Of a DNA stretch of 64,000 nucleotides, positions 9,475-18,090 are shown piece after piece. The notes under the pieces are model-generated. The model was not told the DNA's origin and ran no database searches. It saw only the letters and a list, made by a program, of their open reading frames with translations. Numbering within the stretch: the stretch's first letter is position 1; every line of letters begins with the position of its first letter. The stretch comes from DATLED01 sp963750255 (GTDB lineage: Bacteria > Actinomycetota > Acidimicrobiia > Acidimicrobiales > CADCTF01): positions 62,001-126,000 of the forward strand of contig CAVVPZ010000012.1 in assembly GCA_963750255.1 (NCBI GenBank), read 5' to 3'. A program made the translations under genes and the position numbers.

Positions 9475-10320
9475 CTGGCCGGGCTCCGCTCCGAGCTCGA
9501 CGACCTCGTTCGAGGGGCGTGCGGTGGGCTCCTCTTCGGCGTCCCGCTGCTCTACACGATGGAGGTTTGGTGGGTCGGCACGTCTGTCGGGGCCGGTGGC
9601 GCTGCTCGCCGTGCTCGTCAGGCACCTTCGTCATCGTGTTGGTGCTCAACCGCACCGCGGGTTCCGCTCGACCAAAGACGTCGATCTGGGGCAAGTGTTC
9701 ATCGACTCCGTCGAGGCCCTGGCCATCGGCATTGTGTTGGTGGCGTCTTTCTCGTCCTGATCCGCAGGTGACGGCGGCGACACCCTTCCGGGAGGCGCTC
9801 GGCAAGATGGTGTACGAGGCGTCGCCGTTCAGCCATCGGCGTGGCGTTGGCCGGCCAGTTCCTAGGAGACCGAAGGGGCGAGACGAGGGGCGACGGCGAC
9901 GGGATGGGCCCGACGATGAACGCCATCAGCCTCTGGCAGACATCGGGGCGACGCTGCTCGGAGCTGCATTCGTCGCCTTCAACATCGCTCCGACCGACGA
10001 GGTCCCGCTGATCACGGCAGCGATGTCTCCGGCGTGGATCGTGGGAGCGGTGGGCGTTTCGCTCGCCGTCTCCTACGGGATGGTGTTCGAGGCCGGATTC
10101 TCCGACCAGGTCGGGCCGGCACGCGCAGACCGGGGTGATCCAGCACCCGCTCACCGAGACGATGGTCTGCTACCTCTCGCATTGGTCGCCGTCCGTGGTC
10201 ATGCTGTGGTTCTTCCAGCGATGGCAGGTCGGCGACCCGTTCGACGTCGTGTTGCGCCAGACGGTCGTGCTCGGCCTCCCGGCCGCCGTCGGTGGAGCGG
10301 CAGGAAGGTTGGCAGTGTGA
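9475..10320 (+). CDS. TIGR02587-type integral membrane protein, frame-interrupted
   Basis: The pieces in order are SELDDLVRGACGGLLFGVPLLYTMEVWWVG, a TM stretch FVIVLVLNRTAG, FRSTKDVDLGQVFIDSVEALAIGIVLVASF, DIGATLLGAAFVAFNIAPTDEVPLI, AWIVGAVGVSLAVSYGMVF, and HPLTETMVCYLSHWSPSVVMLWFFQRW. This matches the seven-helix TIGR02587 family, known to form a two-gene unit with TIGR02588, which indeed follows. No good start codon is visible after the CorA TAG at 9469-9471, so the 5' end is approximate. The breaks look like single-base indels. The function of the family is unknown. Confidence 0.6.
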
Positions 10321-10699
10321 GCGAACGAGACGCGAGGAGCGCCGGCGGAGTGGATCACGTTCGCCGTCGCCTCGATGGTGGTCGCCGCCGTCGTCTTGGC
10401 CATCGGGATCGAGATCCCGGGAAGTAAGACGCCGGCGCATCCCGTTGTCCACACGGCCGACGCGGTGGCCCGCGGCGCTGACTTCTCGGTCGCCGTCACC
10501 GTCGAGAACGAGGGGCAGAAGACGGCGCAGAACGTCCAGGTCGAAGCGTCGCTCGACACGGGGAGCGGCGAGGAGACGTCCGACCAGGTGGTCGCCTTTC
10601 TGGCCGGCCAGGCGTCGGAGGAGCTCGTGTTCATCTTCTCCTCCGACCCCGGCGAAGGCCGCTTGCGACGTGAGGGTCACGGGCTTCCTGGATCCCTGA
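10317..10699 (+). CDS. TIGR02588-type small protein, frame-interrupted
   Basis: The GTG at 10317 overlaps the previous stop. After repair there are about 126 residues: PAEWITFAVASMVVAAVVLAIGIEI is an N-terminal membrane anchor, followed by an extracellular beta-rich part (DFSVAVTVENEGQKTAQNVQVEASL) resembling a CARDB/Ig-type fold, ending KAACDVRVTGFLDP. Shifts near 10340 and 10660. TIGR02588 proteins are found next to TIGR02587 proteins in a conserved pair of unknown role. Confidence 0.6.
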
Positions 10700-10730
10700 C
10701 TCGGTGGAGGTCGTGCGTAGAGTGTCGGCC

Positions 10731-11449
10731 GTGCCCAGGCTGGACCAGCTCGCGGTCGACGACCTGTTCGAGTTCAGCCGAGCATTTCGGGCGATCAGGC
10801 GCCGACTCCTCGACGCTCGAGGTCGCGGCCCAGGGCATCGCCCAGCACCTCCGAGACAACCTCGTAGGCGTCGACGGCGCCCCCGCCTGCCCCCTGGTCC
10901 GGCTCTACAAGACCCACAGGTTCGCCCAGCTGCCTCCCGATCTGCAGGTCTTCGCCCAGGAGGCGGTCGGGGGCGACGACCTCGGACCGGAGACCCGCTG
11001 CCTCGTGTTGCTCGGGAGCGCGGCGAGATGCCGGAGTGGAACGACCGACGCCAGTCGCGGGGCCACCGCGCCATTCCGCTGGTGAGCGAAGCCGCGGTCG
11101 AACAGTCCCCGATGATCGCTTCGCTCATCCGTCAGCATGGGCCTCGATGTGGCGGCCGTGATCGCACCTGATCGGGACTGTCGGTCAGGCTGCACCACCG
11201 CGACTACGACCTCTTCTTCGTGCCGGATGCCGTGCGGAGTCCGATGGTGCCGGCCCAGGACGACTTCGTGGAGCCCTACGGGATCCGTTCGGTCATCGGC
11301 TTCGGTGGGATGTTGCCCTCCGGCGATCTGTTGCGCCATCTTGGCTTCTCCCGCCTCGAGGTGACGCCAGGCACGGCCGACCTTTTCCGCACGATCGCCC
11401 TGAGCGTCAAGCGGCCGCTGTCCGCTTCACGTTCGACGTGTTCGCCTGA
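10731..11449 (+). CDS. Unidentified sensory-type domain protein, frame-interrupted
   Basis: Starts at GTG 10731. The pieces give about 238 residues: RLDQLAVDDLFEFSRAF, DNLVGVDGAPACPLVRLYKTHRFAQLP, CLVLLGS, EMPEWNDRRQSRGHRAIPLVSE, GLDVAAVIAPD, then PAQDDFVEPYGIRSVIGFGGMLPSGDL and TADLFRTIALSVK. The RGHRAIPL and YGIRSVIGFGGMLPSGDLF blocks recall regions found ahead of histidine-kinase or PAS modules in some bacterial sensors. Here it stands alone without a kinase domain. I cannot name a family. The TGA at 11447-11449 abuts the convergent thiolase stop. Confidence 0.45.
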
Positions 11450-12611
11450 TCACAACTCCTGGTTGGTGAGCACGAGGGTGCCGGAGGCGGCGAACATGCC
11501 GCCGACGCCATGGGCGATCGAGATCTTCACGTCGGGCACCTGCGCCGGCGCCGTACCCCGCAGCTGGCGGACCGATTCCTGGATGGCGAACATCCCGTAC
11601 ATGCCGGTATGGGTGTAGGAGAGACCGCCGCCGTTGGTGTTGAGCGGCAGCTTGCCGCCGGGGGCCGTGTTGCCCTCGGTGATGAAGGCTCCGGCCTCGC
11701 CCCGACCGACGAACCCGAGGTCCTCGAGCCCGTAGATCGGGAGGTGGGCGAAGGCGTCGTAGATCATCAGGTGGTCGACGTCGGTCGTGGCTGATGCCGG
11801 CCTCGTCGAACGCCTTCTTCGACGATACCCGGAAGGCCTTCGACGTCGTGAAGTCCTCCATCTGCGACACCATCGGGGTCTCCGACGACTCGCCCGTCCC
11901 GACCAGGTAGACGGGCGGATGCGGAGAGGTCCATGGAGCTGGCCCGCTCGGCCGACGTGACGATCAGCGCGCCGCCGCCGTCGGTCACGAGGCAGCACTC
12001 GAGCAGGTGCATCGGGTAGGCGACCATGCGGCTGTTGAGCACGTCGTCGACGGTGATGAGGTCGCGCATCATCGCCCGGGGGTTCTGCGACGACCACTGG
12101 CGCTGGACGACGGCGACCATGGCCAACTGCTCGTGGGTGAGGCCGGTCTCCTTCATGTAGCGAAGGACGCCGATCGGGAACATCGTCGGCGGGCCGGTCG
12201 GGCCGATAGGGCATCTCGAACTGGGCTTGGGGGCTCGAGGCGTCGCCCCCGCCCCAGCCGCCGGCGCCGACGCGGGACTTGCCCGACTCGCCATGGGTGA
12301 CGAGCACGACCTCGCACATCCCGGCCGCGATGGCGGCGGCGGCGTGGCGGACGTGGAGCATGAACGAGCACCCGCCCACGCTGGTGCCGTCGACGTAGGT
12401 GGGCGTGATGCCGAGGTACTGCGCGACAGCGACCGGGCTCTGGCCGGCGCAGGCGATGCCGTCGATCTCCGACTTGTCGATGCCGCAGTCGGCGATGGCG
12501 TTGCGGGCGGCGTCGGCGTGAAGACCGATGGTGGACAGGTGCGGGATGCGCCCGAGCTCGGTCGTCTCGGCGGCGCCGACGATGGCGATCTTGCCCTTGA
12601 GTGCCGCTCAT
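11450..12611 (-). CDS. Thiolase-like acetyl-CoA acetyltransferase / lipid-transfer protein, frame-interrupted
   Basis: About 386 residues after repair. The N-terminus reads KGKIAIVGAAETTELGRIP; the active-site region reads TYVDGTSVGGCSFMLHVRHAAAAI with the Cys in GGCS; the middle has VDHLMIYDAFAHLPIYGLEDLGF and the C-terminus NTNGGGLSYTHTGMYGMFAIQESVRQL then HGVGGMF. This is the SCP-x/lipid-transfer thiolase subgroup, which commonly pairs with a DUF35 OB-fold protein encoded immediately upstream, as here (ATG overlaps the DUF35 stop). Breaks lie near 12598, 12195, 11930 and 11790. The likely role is thiolytic or retro-aldol cleavage in fatty-acid or steroid side-chain breakdown. Confidence 0.7.
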
Positions 12612-13031
12612 CGTGGCCGGCTCCCAGACGGGCAGCGTGCATGTCGCCGCGGACCTCGAAGGTCACGGTGCAGCGGCATGTCGAGCACGAGCGCCTCCGG
12701 CGTCTGCTCGACGCCGGTGATGTTGCCCATCATGCGAGGACCCTCGTCGAGTTGGACGACAGCGATCGCATAGGGCGGCTCGAACCCGGGTGCGGCTCGA
12801 TGATTGATCACGTAGGTGTGCAGCGTGCCCCGACCGCTCACCGTCTGCCATTCGACGGCATCGGAGAGGCACGACGGGCAGAAGGGGCGGGGTGGGAAGT
12901 AGAAGCCAGCCGTCGCAGGACGTGCACCGCTGCAGGCGCAGTTCGCCGGCGGCGCATCCTTCCCAGAAGGGTTCGGTCTCGGGCGACGGCCTCGGTTCGG
13001 CCTTGCGCATGGCAGGTGCAGACGTGCTCAC
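12608..13031 (-). CDS. DUF35 OB-fold acyl-CoA-binding partner of the thiolase, frame-interrupted
   Basis: About 140 residues. The N-terminus ETEPFWEGCAAGELRLQRCTSCDGW carries the first CxxC of the zinc-ribbon rubredoxin-like part; the second pair is damaged by a shift near 12885. The OB-fold follows (GRGTLHTYVINHRAAPGFEPPYAIAVVQLDEGPRMMGNI). DUF35 proteins bind CoA ligands and form complexes with the thiolase-like partner encoded downstream. It is the first gene of the minus-strand pair, and its promoter faces the nitronate monooxygenase gene across a palindrome. Confidence 0.7.
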
Positions 13032-13051
13032 GGTGCGCAGACTTCCAATCT

Positions 13052-13069
13052 CTTGACTGATTGGTCAAG
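13052..13069. promoter_or_regulatory. Palindromic operator between divergent genes
   Basis: CTTGACTGATTGGTCAAG is a perfect 6-bp inverted repeat (CTTGAC / GTCAAG) with a 6-bp centre. It lies in the 61-bp gap between the DUF35 start (13031, minus) and the nitronate monooxygenase start (13093, plus). Position and size suit a TetR- or MarR-type repressor controlling both promoters. No such regulator gene is adjacent, so the binding protein is unknown. Confidence 0.55.
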
Positions 13070-13092
13070 TTCGAGCGGCCTAGGGTCGTTGC

Positions 13093-14028
13093 ATGCCGAA
13101 GATCGTGAACCGGGTCACCGAGATGCTCGGGGTCGAGATCCCCATCGTGCAGGCGCCGATGGGGTGGATCGCTCGCGCCCAGCTCGCGTCGGCGGTCTCG
13201 GAGGCCGGGGGCCTCGGCATCATCGAGACGTCGTCGGGCGAACTCGATGCCGTCCGGGGTGAGATCGCCAAGATGCGCGAGCTCACGACCAAGCCCTTCG
13301 GTGTCAACGTCGCCCAGGCATTTGTCCGCGACCCCAAGATCGTCGACTTCGTCATCGAGCAGGGCGTGCGGTTCGTCACCACGTCAGCCGGCGATCCCAA
13401 CCGCTACACCAAGCAACTCAAAGATGCGGGCCTCACCGTCTTCCACGTGGTTCCCACCCTCAAAGGCGCCCTCAAGGCCATCGACGCCGGCGTCGACGGT
13501 CTCGTGGTCGAGGGTGGCGAAGGGGGCGGCTTCAAGAACCCGCAAGACGTCTCGACCATGGTGCTGCTCCCGTTGATCCGCTCACACACCGACCTTCCGA
13601 TCATCGCCGCCGGTGGCATCGTCGACGGGCCGACCATGGCCGCCGCGTTCGCCCTCGGCGCCGAGGGCGTCCAGATGGGCACGCGGATGGTGTCGGCCCT
13701 CGAGTCGCCCGTGCACGACAACTGGAAACAGGCGATCGTCAACGCCGCCGAAACCGACACCGTCTTCCTCAACCGGCACTCCAAGCCTGGCCTGCGGGCC
13801 CTTCGTACCGAGCGCTCCTCTCGCCTCGAACGCGAGGAAAACGTGTCGATGGCCGAGTTCGGCACCGTCAAGGAGCTCTACTTCGGTGGCGACCTCGAAG
13901 CATCGATCGCTCTGACCGGACAGGTGGCCGGCCGCATCGACGCCGTGCTGCCCGTGGCCGAGATCCTGGCCGACACTGTCGATGGCTTCCACCGCACGGT
14001 GGCCGAGATGGCCGACCGTTACCGCTGA
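13093..14028 (+). CDS. Nitronate monooxygenase (2-nitropropane dioxygenase-like)
   Basis: 311 residues and intact. It has the FMN-binding TIM-barrel pattern: IPIVQAPMGWIARAQLASAVSEAGGLGII at residues ~15-45, KPFGVNVA, VRFVTTSAGDPNRYTKQLKDAGLTVFHVV, the phosphate loop VVEGGEGGGF (~140), IIAAGGIVDG and GAEGVQMGTRMVS. These FMN enzymes oxidise nitronates; some relatives act as enoyl reductases or on CoA compounds. The divergent thiolase/DUF35 pair and shared operator hint at a role in lipid breakdown, which is inference. Confidence 0.8.
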   Translation: MPKIVNRVTEMLGVEIPIVQAPMGWIARAQLASAVSEAGGLGIIETSSGELDAVRGEIAKMRELTTKPFGVNVAQAFVRDPKIVDFVIEQGVRFVTTSAGDPNRYTKQLKDAGLTVFHVVPTLKGALKAIDAGVDGLVVEGGEGGGFKNPQDVSTMVLLPLIRSHTDLPIIAAGGIVDGPTMAAAFALGAEGVQMGTRMVSALESPVHDNWKQAIVNAAETDTVFLNRHSKPGLRALRTERSSRLEREENVSMAEFGTVKELYFGGDLEASIALTGQVAGRIDAVLPVAEILADTVDGFHRTVAEMADRYR

Positions 14029-14337
14029 GCGGGGAGCTCGCGTCCGTAGTCGCACCGCGTCGGAGCCGACGTCGTCGACCTCGGCCCACTCGATCTCGAC
14101 ATCGCCGCGGTGGAAGCGGCGGAACATCCACCGGACGACGGCCGGGCCGCCGGCGTCGGGGCGCTCGTAGCCGTAGAGGTTGGCCACTCGTCGGGACGTG
14201 ATCCGGAGTCCGGCGATGGCGTAGGTGGCCGGGGCGCCGCCGTCCGACGTCTTCTCGAGCAGCACGTCTCCAACCCGGCCGACGTGGTGTCCGGCGCCGT
14301 CGACGACGGGCTTGGCCAACAGATCAGTCAGGCGCAT
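14019..14337 (-). CDS. PRC-barrel-like domain protein 1
   Basis: About 105 residues, possibly with one shift near its end. It begins MRLTDLLAKPVVDGAGHHVGRVGDVLLEK, the PRC-barrel pattern of two beta-strands around a conserved DxxGxxVG turn, then ATYAIAGLRITSRRVANLYGYERP. PRC barrels are small interaction modules in photosynthetic, ribosome-maturation and uncharacterised envelope proteins. It overlaps the stop of the convergent nitronate monooxygenase by 10 bp and sits downstream of a second protein of similar kind. Confidence 0.5.
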
Positions 14338-14723
14338 GGCGGGATCCAGGCAGGTGGCTGATGACGCGATCTCGAGCCCATCGCTCGGCCCGATGGTTGT
14401 CGAGGGTGTCAGCTCGGACGTCGAGGCCGAGGTCGGAGCCGATCCGGACCACGTGGCTGAAGTCGATCCGCGCCGGCTCCGGATCGGCATCGTCGTGGAC
14501 TCGAGTGGTGATCCAGCGACATCCATCGCCCCACCCGGCCCCCGAGTCGATCGTTGAGCGCGCCGGGTCCCGAGAGGATGGCGACGAGCACCGGCCGTCC
14601 ATCGTCGCCATCGACGAACTCGAGGTCGTCGACCTTGCCCGCCGACCGCCCATCGCAGTCGACCATTTGGCGATCGAGGAGCTGCAACTCCGCCTCGATC
14701 CGCGGCGGAAGGTCGGTGGTCAC
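14324..14723 (-). CDS. PRC-barrel-like domain protein 2, frame-interrupted
   Basis: About 132 residues. It begins PPRIEAELQLLDRQMVDCDGRSAGKVDDLEF, again the PRC turn (VDCDGRSAGKVDDLEF), then PVLVAILSGPGALNDRLGG and, after a shift near 14530, IDFSHVVRIGSDLGLDVRADTL. The GTG at 14723 overlaps the NRAMP stop, giving the order NRAMP - PRC2 - PRC1 on the minus strand. PRC-type partners following an NRAMP-related transporter suggest a membrane-associated accessory role, but there is no direct evidence. Confidence 0.5.
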
Positions 14724-15949
14724 GCGCCGGCCTTGGTGACGATCATGAGCGGGATGGTGATCACCGACACGATGAGAAGCAGCACGAGGTAGAACGTCGC
14801 CACCGAGTTGGCCAATCGCCCGTTGACGCTGTCGCCCATGTAGTCGCGGTCGTTGGCCACGACAAGCAACGGGAAGTAGGTCAGGGGAAGGGCGGCGGCC
14901 GACAACACGATGGAGTATTCGGTGACCTTGATCGGGTCGATGGCGGTGAGGCCGAGGGCGGCGGCGAGCACCAGCGACACGATCACCACGAGATGGAACC
15001 GCGCCGCCTCGACCGGACGCTGCGTCTTGCCCCAGGACCACCCGAAGAACTGTGCCACGGTGTATCCGGCCGAGAGACCGGTCTCCAGTGCGGCGCCGAA
15101 CGTGGCGGCGAACAAGCCGACGAGCAGGAACCCGAGCCCGACTTTTCCGGTCGCCAGCACGACCGGGAGCGTGACTTGGGAGAGGTGGCTCACGGAGATG
15201 TGGAGGGGGCCGAGGGTGAGCGCGGCCCCGGCCATGATCGCCAGCGACAGGAGCCCGCCGAGCGGAAAGCCGAGGAACACATTGACCCGGTTGACGTTGA
15301 GGTCGCCGGGGCCCCAGTCGTCCTCCACGGCCCCGGAGGAGAAGAAGAACACCTCATAGGGGGTCATCGCCGCACCGAAGAGGGCGATGCCGAAGAAGAT
15401 CCATGTCGGGAGGCCCTCTCCCGAGGCAACGGTCGGATGGGTGGCTTGGTGGAGCACCGACGACCAGTCGGGACTCAGCCGCCAGACGGCGACCCCGAAG
15501 ACGAGGAGGGCGAGGCCGAGCATGCCGAAGGTCTGCTCCATCAGGTTGAACTTCATCCGCCAGATCACCAGCCACACCACGAAGGCGACGAGTGGGATGA
15601 AGAGGAGGTAGCTGACGCTGCTCAGCAATTGCAGGGCCAGCGACACGCCGGCGATCTCCGCCGTGAGGGTCAAGAAGTTGATGAAGAACGACGCCAGCAG
15701 GTTGGCCAGCGCCGGCTTTGCGCCCATCCGTTCGCGAATGAGATCGAACGTCGGGCGGTTCGAGACGGCGGCCACCCGGCCCGCCATCTCGGCGTAGAAC
15801 ACGATTCCGATCACGCCGAGGACGACCACCCAGGCCAACGAGAACCCGAAGCGGGCGCCGGTCTCGGCGTTGGCCACGAGGTCGCCGATGTCGACGAAGC
15901 CGCCGATGGCGCTCAACACGCCGAGGAAGACCGCCAGGACCCGCTTCAC
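14720..15949 (-). CDS. NRAMP-family divalent-metal transporter with atypical metal-site motifs
   Basis: 409 residues and intact, with about eleven hydrophobic segments. The NRAMP fold is recognisable: VLSAIGGFVDIGDLVANAETG in TM1, LASFFINFLTLTAEIAGVSLAL, and FGIALFGAAMTPYEVFFFSSG in TM6. The canonical metal-binding motifs DPGN (TM1) and MPH (TM6) are replaced by DIGD (residue ~20) and MTPYE (~205). This argues for a different ion preference from MntH. The start was set at GTG 15949, because longer frames run into the upstream lipoprotein gene. Confidence 0.7.
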   Translation of the reverse strand: MKRVLAVFLGVLSAIGGFVDIGDLVANAETGARFGFSLAWVVVLGVIGIVFYAEMAGRVAAVSNRPTFDLIRERMGAKPALANLLASFFINFLTLTAEIAGVSLALQLLSSVSYLLFIPLVAFVVWLVIWRMKFNLMEQTFGMLGLALLVFGVAVWRLSPDWSSVLHQATHPTVASGEGLPTWIFFGIALFGAAMTPYEVFFFSSGAVEDDWGPGDLNVNRVNVFLGFPLGGLLSLAIMAGAALTLGPLHISVSHLSQVTLPVVLATGKVGLGFLLVGLFAATFGAALETGLSAGYTVAQFFGWSWGKTQRPVEAARFHLVVIVSLVLAAALGLTAIDPIKVTEYSIVLSAAALPLTYFPLLVVANDRDYMGDSVNGRLANSVATFYLVLLLIVSVITIPLMIVTKAGA

Positions 15950-15959
15950 GGCCGTCCGC

Positions 15960-16440
15960 TCATCCGACGCTCTCGGCAAATGATCGAAGGTCGCGGGCGA
16001 TGGCCGTGAGCTCGGCCGCCTTGGGACGGAGCGAGGTGTCGTCACCGTGGCGCACGGCGATGCGGACGGCAGCGAGTGCGGCGTCGGCCCGGTCGGTCAT
16101 GGCGAGGAGGCGCCTGCGGGTCACCGTGCTCGAGGCCGGTGGCTGCACCCGTCGAAACGTCGACGATGCCCCGGCGGCGTCGCTCTCGGCTTCGGTGACG
16201 ACAACGTCGAGTGTGGTGGCAAGGATCTTGGCGTCACGCCGGGCCGTCGAGCGCGACTCGAGCCGTCTCGGTGGCCGATGCCACGACTTCGGCGGTGTGG
16301 CCCGCCTTGCGGTCGTAGTCGCTCGGCGACGAGGCGCGGGGAACCGGGACCGTGCAGGCGCCCGATCCGAGTGCGACCACGACCGCGACGAGAGCGACGA
16401 CGAAGGGACGCAGCGGCCGATCGAGGTGACGCCAGTTCAC
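15960..16440 (-). CDS. Small lipoprotein of unknown function, frame-interrupted
   Basis: About 159 residues. The GTG at 16440 gives a lipoprotein signal (PFVVALVAVVVALGSGACTVP, lipobox GSGAC). The mature part is helical and Ala-rich (HTAEVVASATETARVALDG; then LLAMTDRADAALAAVRIAVRHGDD). One shift near 16245 separates the halves. It lies 11 bp upstream of the NRAMP-like transporter on the same strand, so it may be co-transcribed. No recognised family. Confidence 0.5.
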
Positions 16441-16560
16441 TGGGCGGATCTGTCCCCCGGAACGGTGAGTTCAGAAACGTCAGGAGCCAGCAAGCCAAAG
16501 GTGACGCCGGAGAAACCCGTTCGTTGAGGCTTGGAAACATGGCGTTCGTAGGGTCGCCCC

Positions 16561-18090
16561 ATGTCTCCTCCGGCATCTCCTGCCTCCGTCTCGACGGCTG
16601 CGGCCGCTGTCGAGCGGGTCGTCGGGCTTCGGTCGTTCACCGGGCGGTTCCGCGTCCTGCACCTCACGTGGTTCGCGTTCTTCCTCACGTTCATGGTGTG
16701 GTTCGGTTTCGCCCCGTTCGCCGGGGTGATCGGCAAACAGTTCGGACTCGGCAAGCCACAGTTGGGCACGCTGGCACTTGCCAACGTGGCGCTCACCGTG
16801 CCCGCTCGGGTCGCCATCGGAATGGCCCTCGATCGGTGGGGGCCGCGACGGGTGTACGCCTCGATCCTGATCTTCGCCGCCGTACCGAGCCTGCTGTTCG
16901 CGACGGCGCATTCTTTCGGTGCTTTGCTCGTCTCCCGCCTGTTGCTCAGTGTGGTCGGCGCTGGCTTCGTCGTCGGCATCCGACTCGTCGCCGAGTGGTT
17001 CCCGCCCGCCGAGGTGGGCATGGCCGAGGGCGTGTACGGCGGTTGGGGCAACGCCGGCTCGGCGGCATCGGCCCTCATCCTCCCGACCGCGGCCGCCATC
17101 GTCGGCGGCGCCGACGGGTGGCGATGGGCCACTGGCGCCATCGGCGTGTCGTCGGCGCTGTACGGCCTCTACTACTTGCGGGCCGTCACCGACACCCCGT
17201 CGGGCCGCGCCTACCGGCGTCCATCCCGCCAAGGAGCCCTCGTCGTCGGCACCCGCTCGGGAGTGATCGGCCTCGTCCTGTTGACGATCCCGCTCACGGC
17301 CATCCTCGGACTCATCGCCTGGCGCATCAATCGCGTCGGTCTGCTCGCCGGACCTGAGCTCGTCGGCGTCTGTGTGCTCCTCGCCGGCCTGCTCGGCTAC
17401 CAGGTGCGAAAGGTCCTCGTCGTCAACCGCCCCGCCCTTGCCGGGACAGCCCCGGTCGACGACGCCTGGCCAGTGCGATCGCTCGGTGTGCTGTGCCTGG
17501 CCTACGCCTGCTCGTTCGGTTCTGAACTCGCCGTGGTGTCGATGTTGCCGTCGTTCTTCGCCGACACCTGGAAGCTGTCGCCGGTGGTGGCCGGCTCGAC
17601 GGCCAGCGTGTTCGCCCTCACCAATCTCATCGCCCGTCCCGCTGGAGGCCTGCTGTCGGATCTGTTGGGTAGCCGGCGGCGCACCCTCGGCGTGCTCCTC
17701 GCCGGCCTCAGCGGCGGGTACGCCGTGATGGCCGTGCTCGGCTCCGGCGCCGTGCCGCTCGTGCTGGCGATGGTGGTGGTCGTCTCGTGCTCGGTGTTCG
17801 TCCAGTCGACCGAGGGAGCGGTCTTCGCCATCGTCCCGCTCGTCCGGCCGTCGTCGTCGGGCCAGGTGGCCGGCATGACCGGCGCCTACGGCAACATCGG
17901 AGCGCTGCTCTTTCTCACCGCGTTTCTCTTCGTGCCGACGACGGCGTTCTTCCTCATCATCGCTGCCGCGTCGGTGGTCGGCACGCTCACGGTGAGGTGG
18001 CTGGTGGAGCCCGACGGCAGTTTCTCCGCCGAACACCTCGACCTCCCCACTCTCGCCCTTCCGGCGCCGACCTCGGCGGCGGTCAGCTGA
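16561..18090 (+). CDS. NNP-family nitrate/nitrite transporter (NarK-like)
   Basis: 509 residues and intact, with about twelve membrane helices (major facilitator). The two glycine-rich nitrate signatures appear as VYGGWGNAGSAASA (residues ~158-171) and MTGAYGNIGALLF (~440), characteristic of nitrate-nitrite porters, and MALDRWGPRRVY is the MFS loop 2-3 motif. The stop overlaps the ATG of the siroheme reductase, so transport and reduction are coupled. It probably imports nitrite or nitrate for assimilation; no nitrate reductase gene is in the window. Confidence 0.8.
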   Translation: MSPPASPASVSTAAAAVERVVGLRSFTGRFRVLHLTWFAFFLTFMVWFGFAPFAGVIGKQFGLGKPQLGTLALANVALTVPARVAIGMALDRWGPRRVYASILIFAAVPSLLFATAHSFGALLVSRLLLSVVGAGFVVGIRLVAEWFPPAEVGMAEGVYGGWGNAGSAASALILPTAAAIVGGADGWRWATGAIGVSSALYGLYYLRAVTDTPSGRAYRRPSRQGALVVGTRSGVIGLVLLTIPLTAILGLIAWRINRVGLLAGPELVGVCVLLAGLLGYQVRKVLVVNRPALAGTAPVDDAWPVRSLGVLCLAYACSFGSELAVVSMLPSFFADTWKLSPVVAGSTASVFALTNLIARPAGGLLSDLLGSRRRTLGVLLAGLSGGYAVMAVLGSGAVPLVLAMVVVVSCSVFVQSTEGAVFAIVPLVRPSSSGQVAGMTGAYGNIGALLFLTAFLFVPTTAFFLIIAAASVVGTLTVRWLVEPDGSFSAEHLDLPTLALPAPTSAAVS

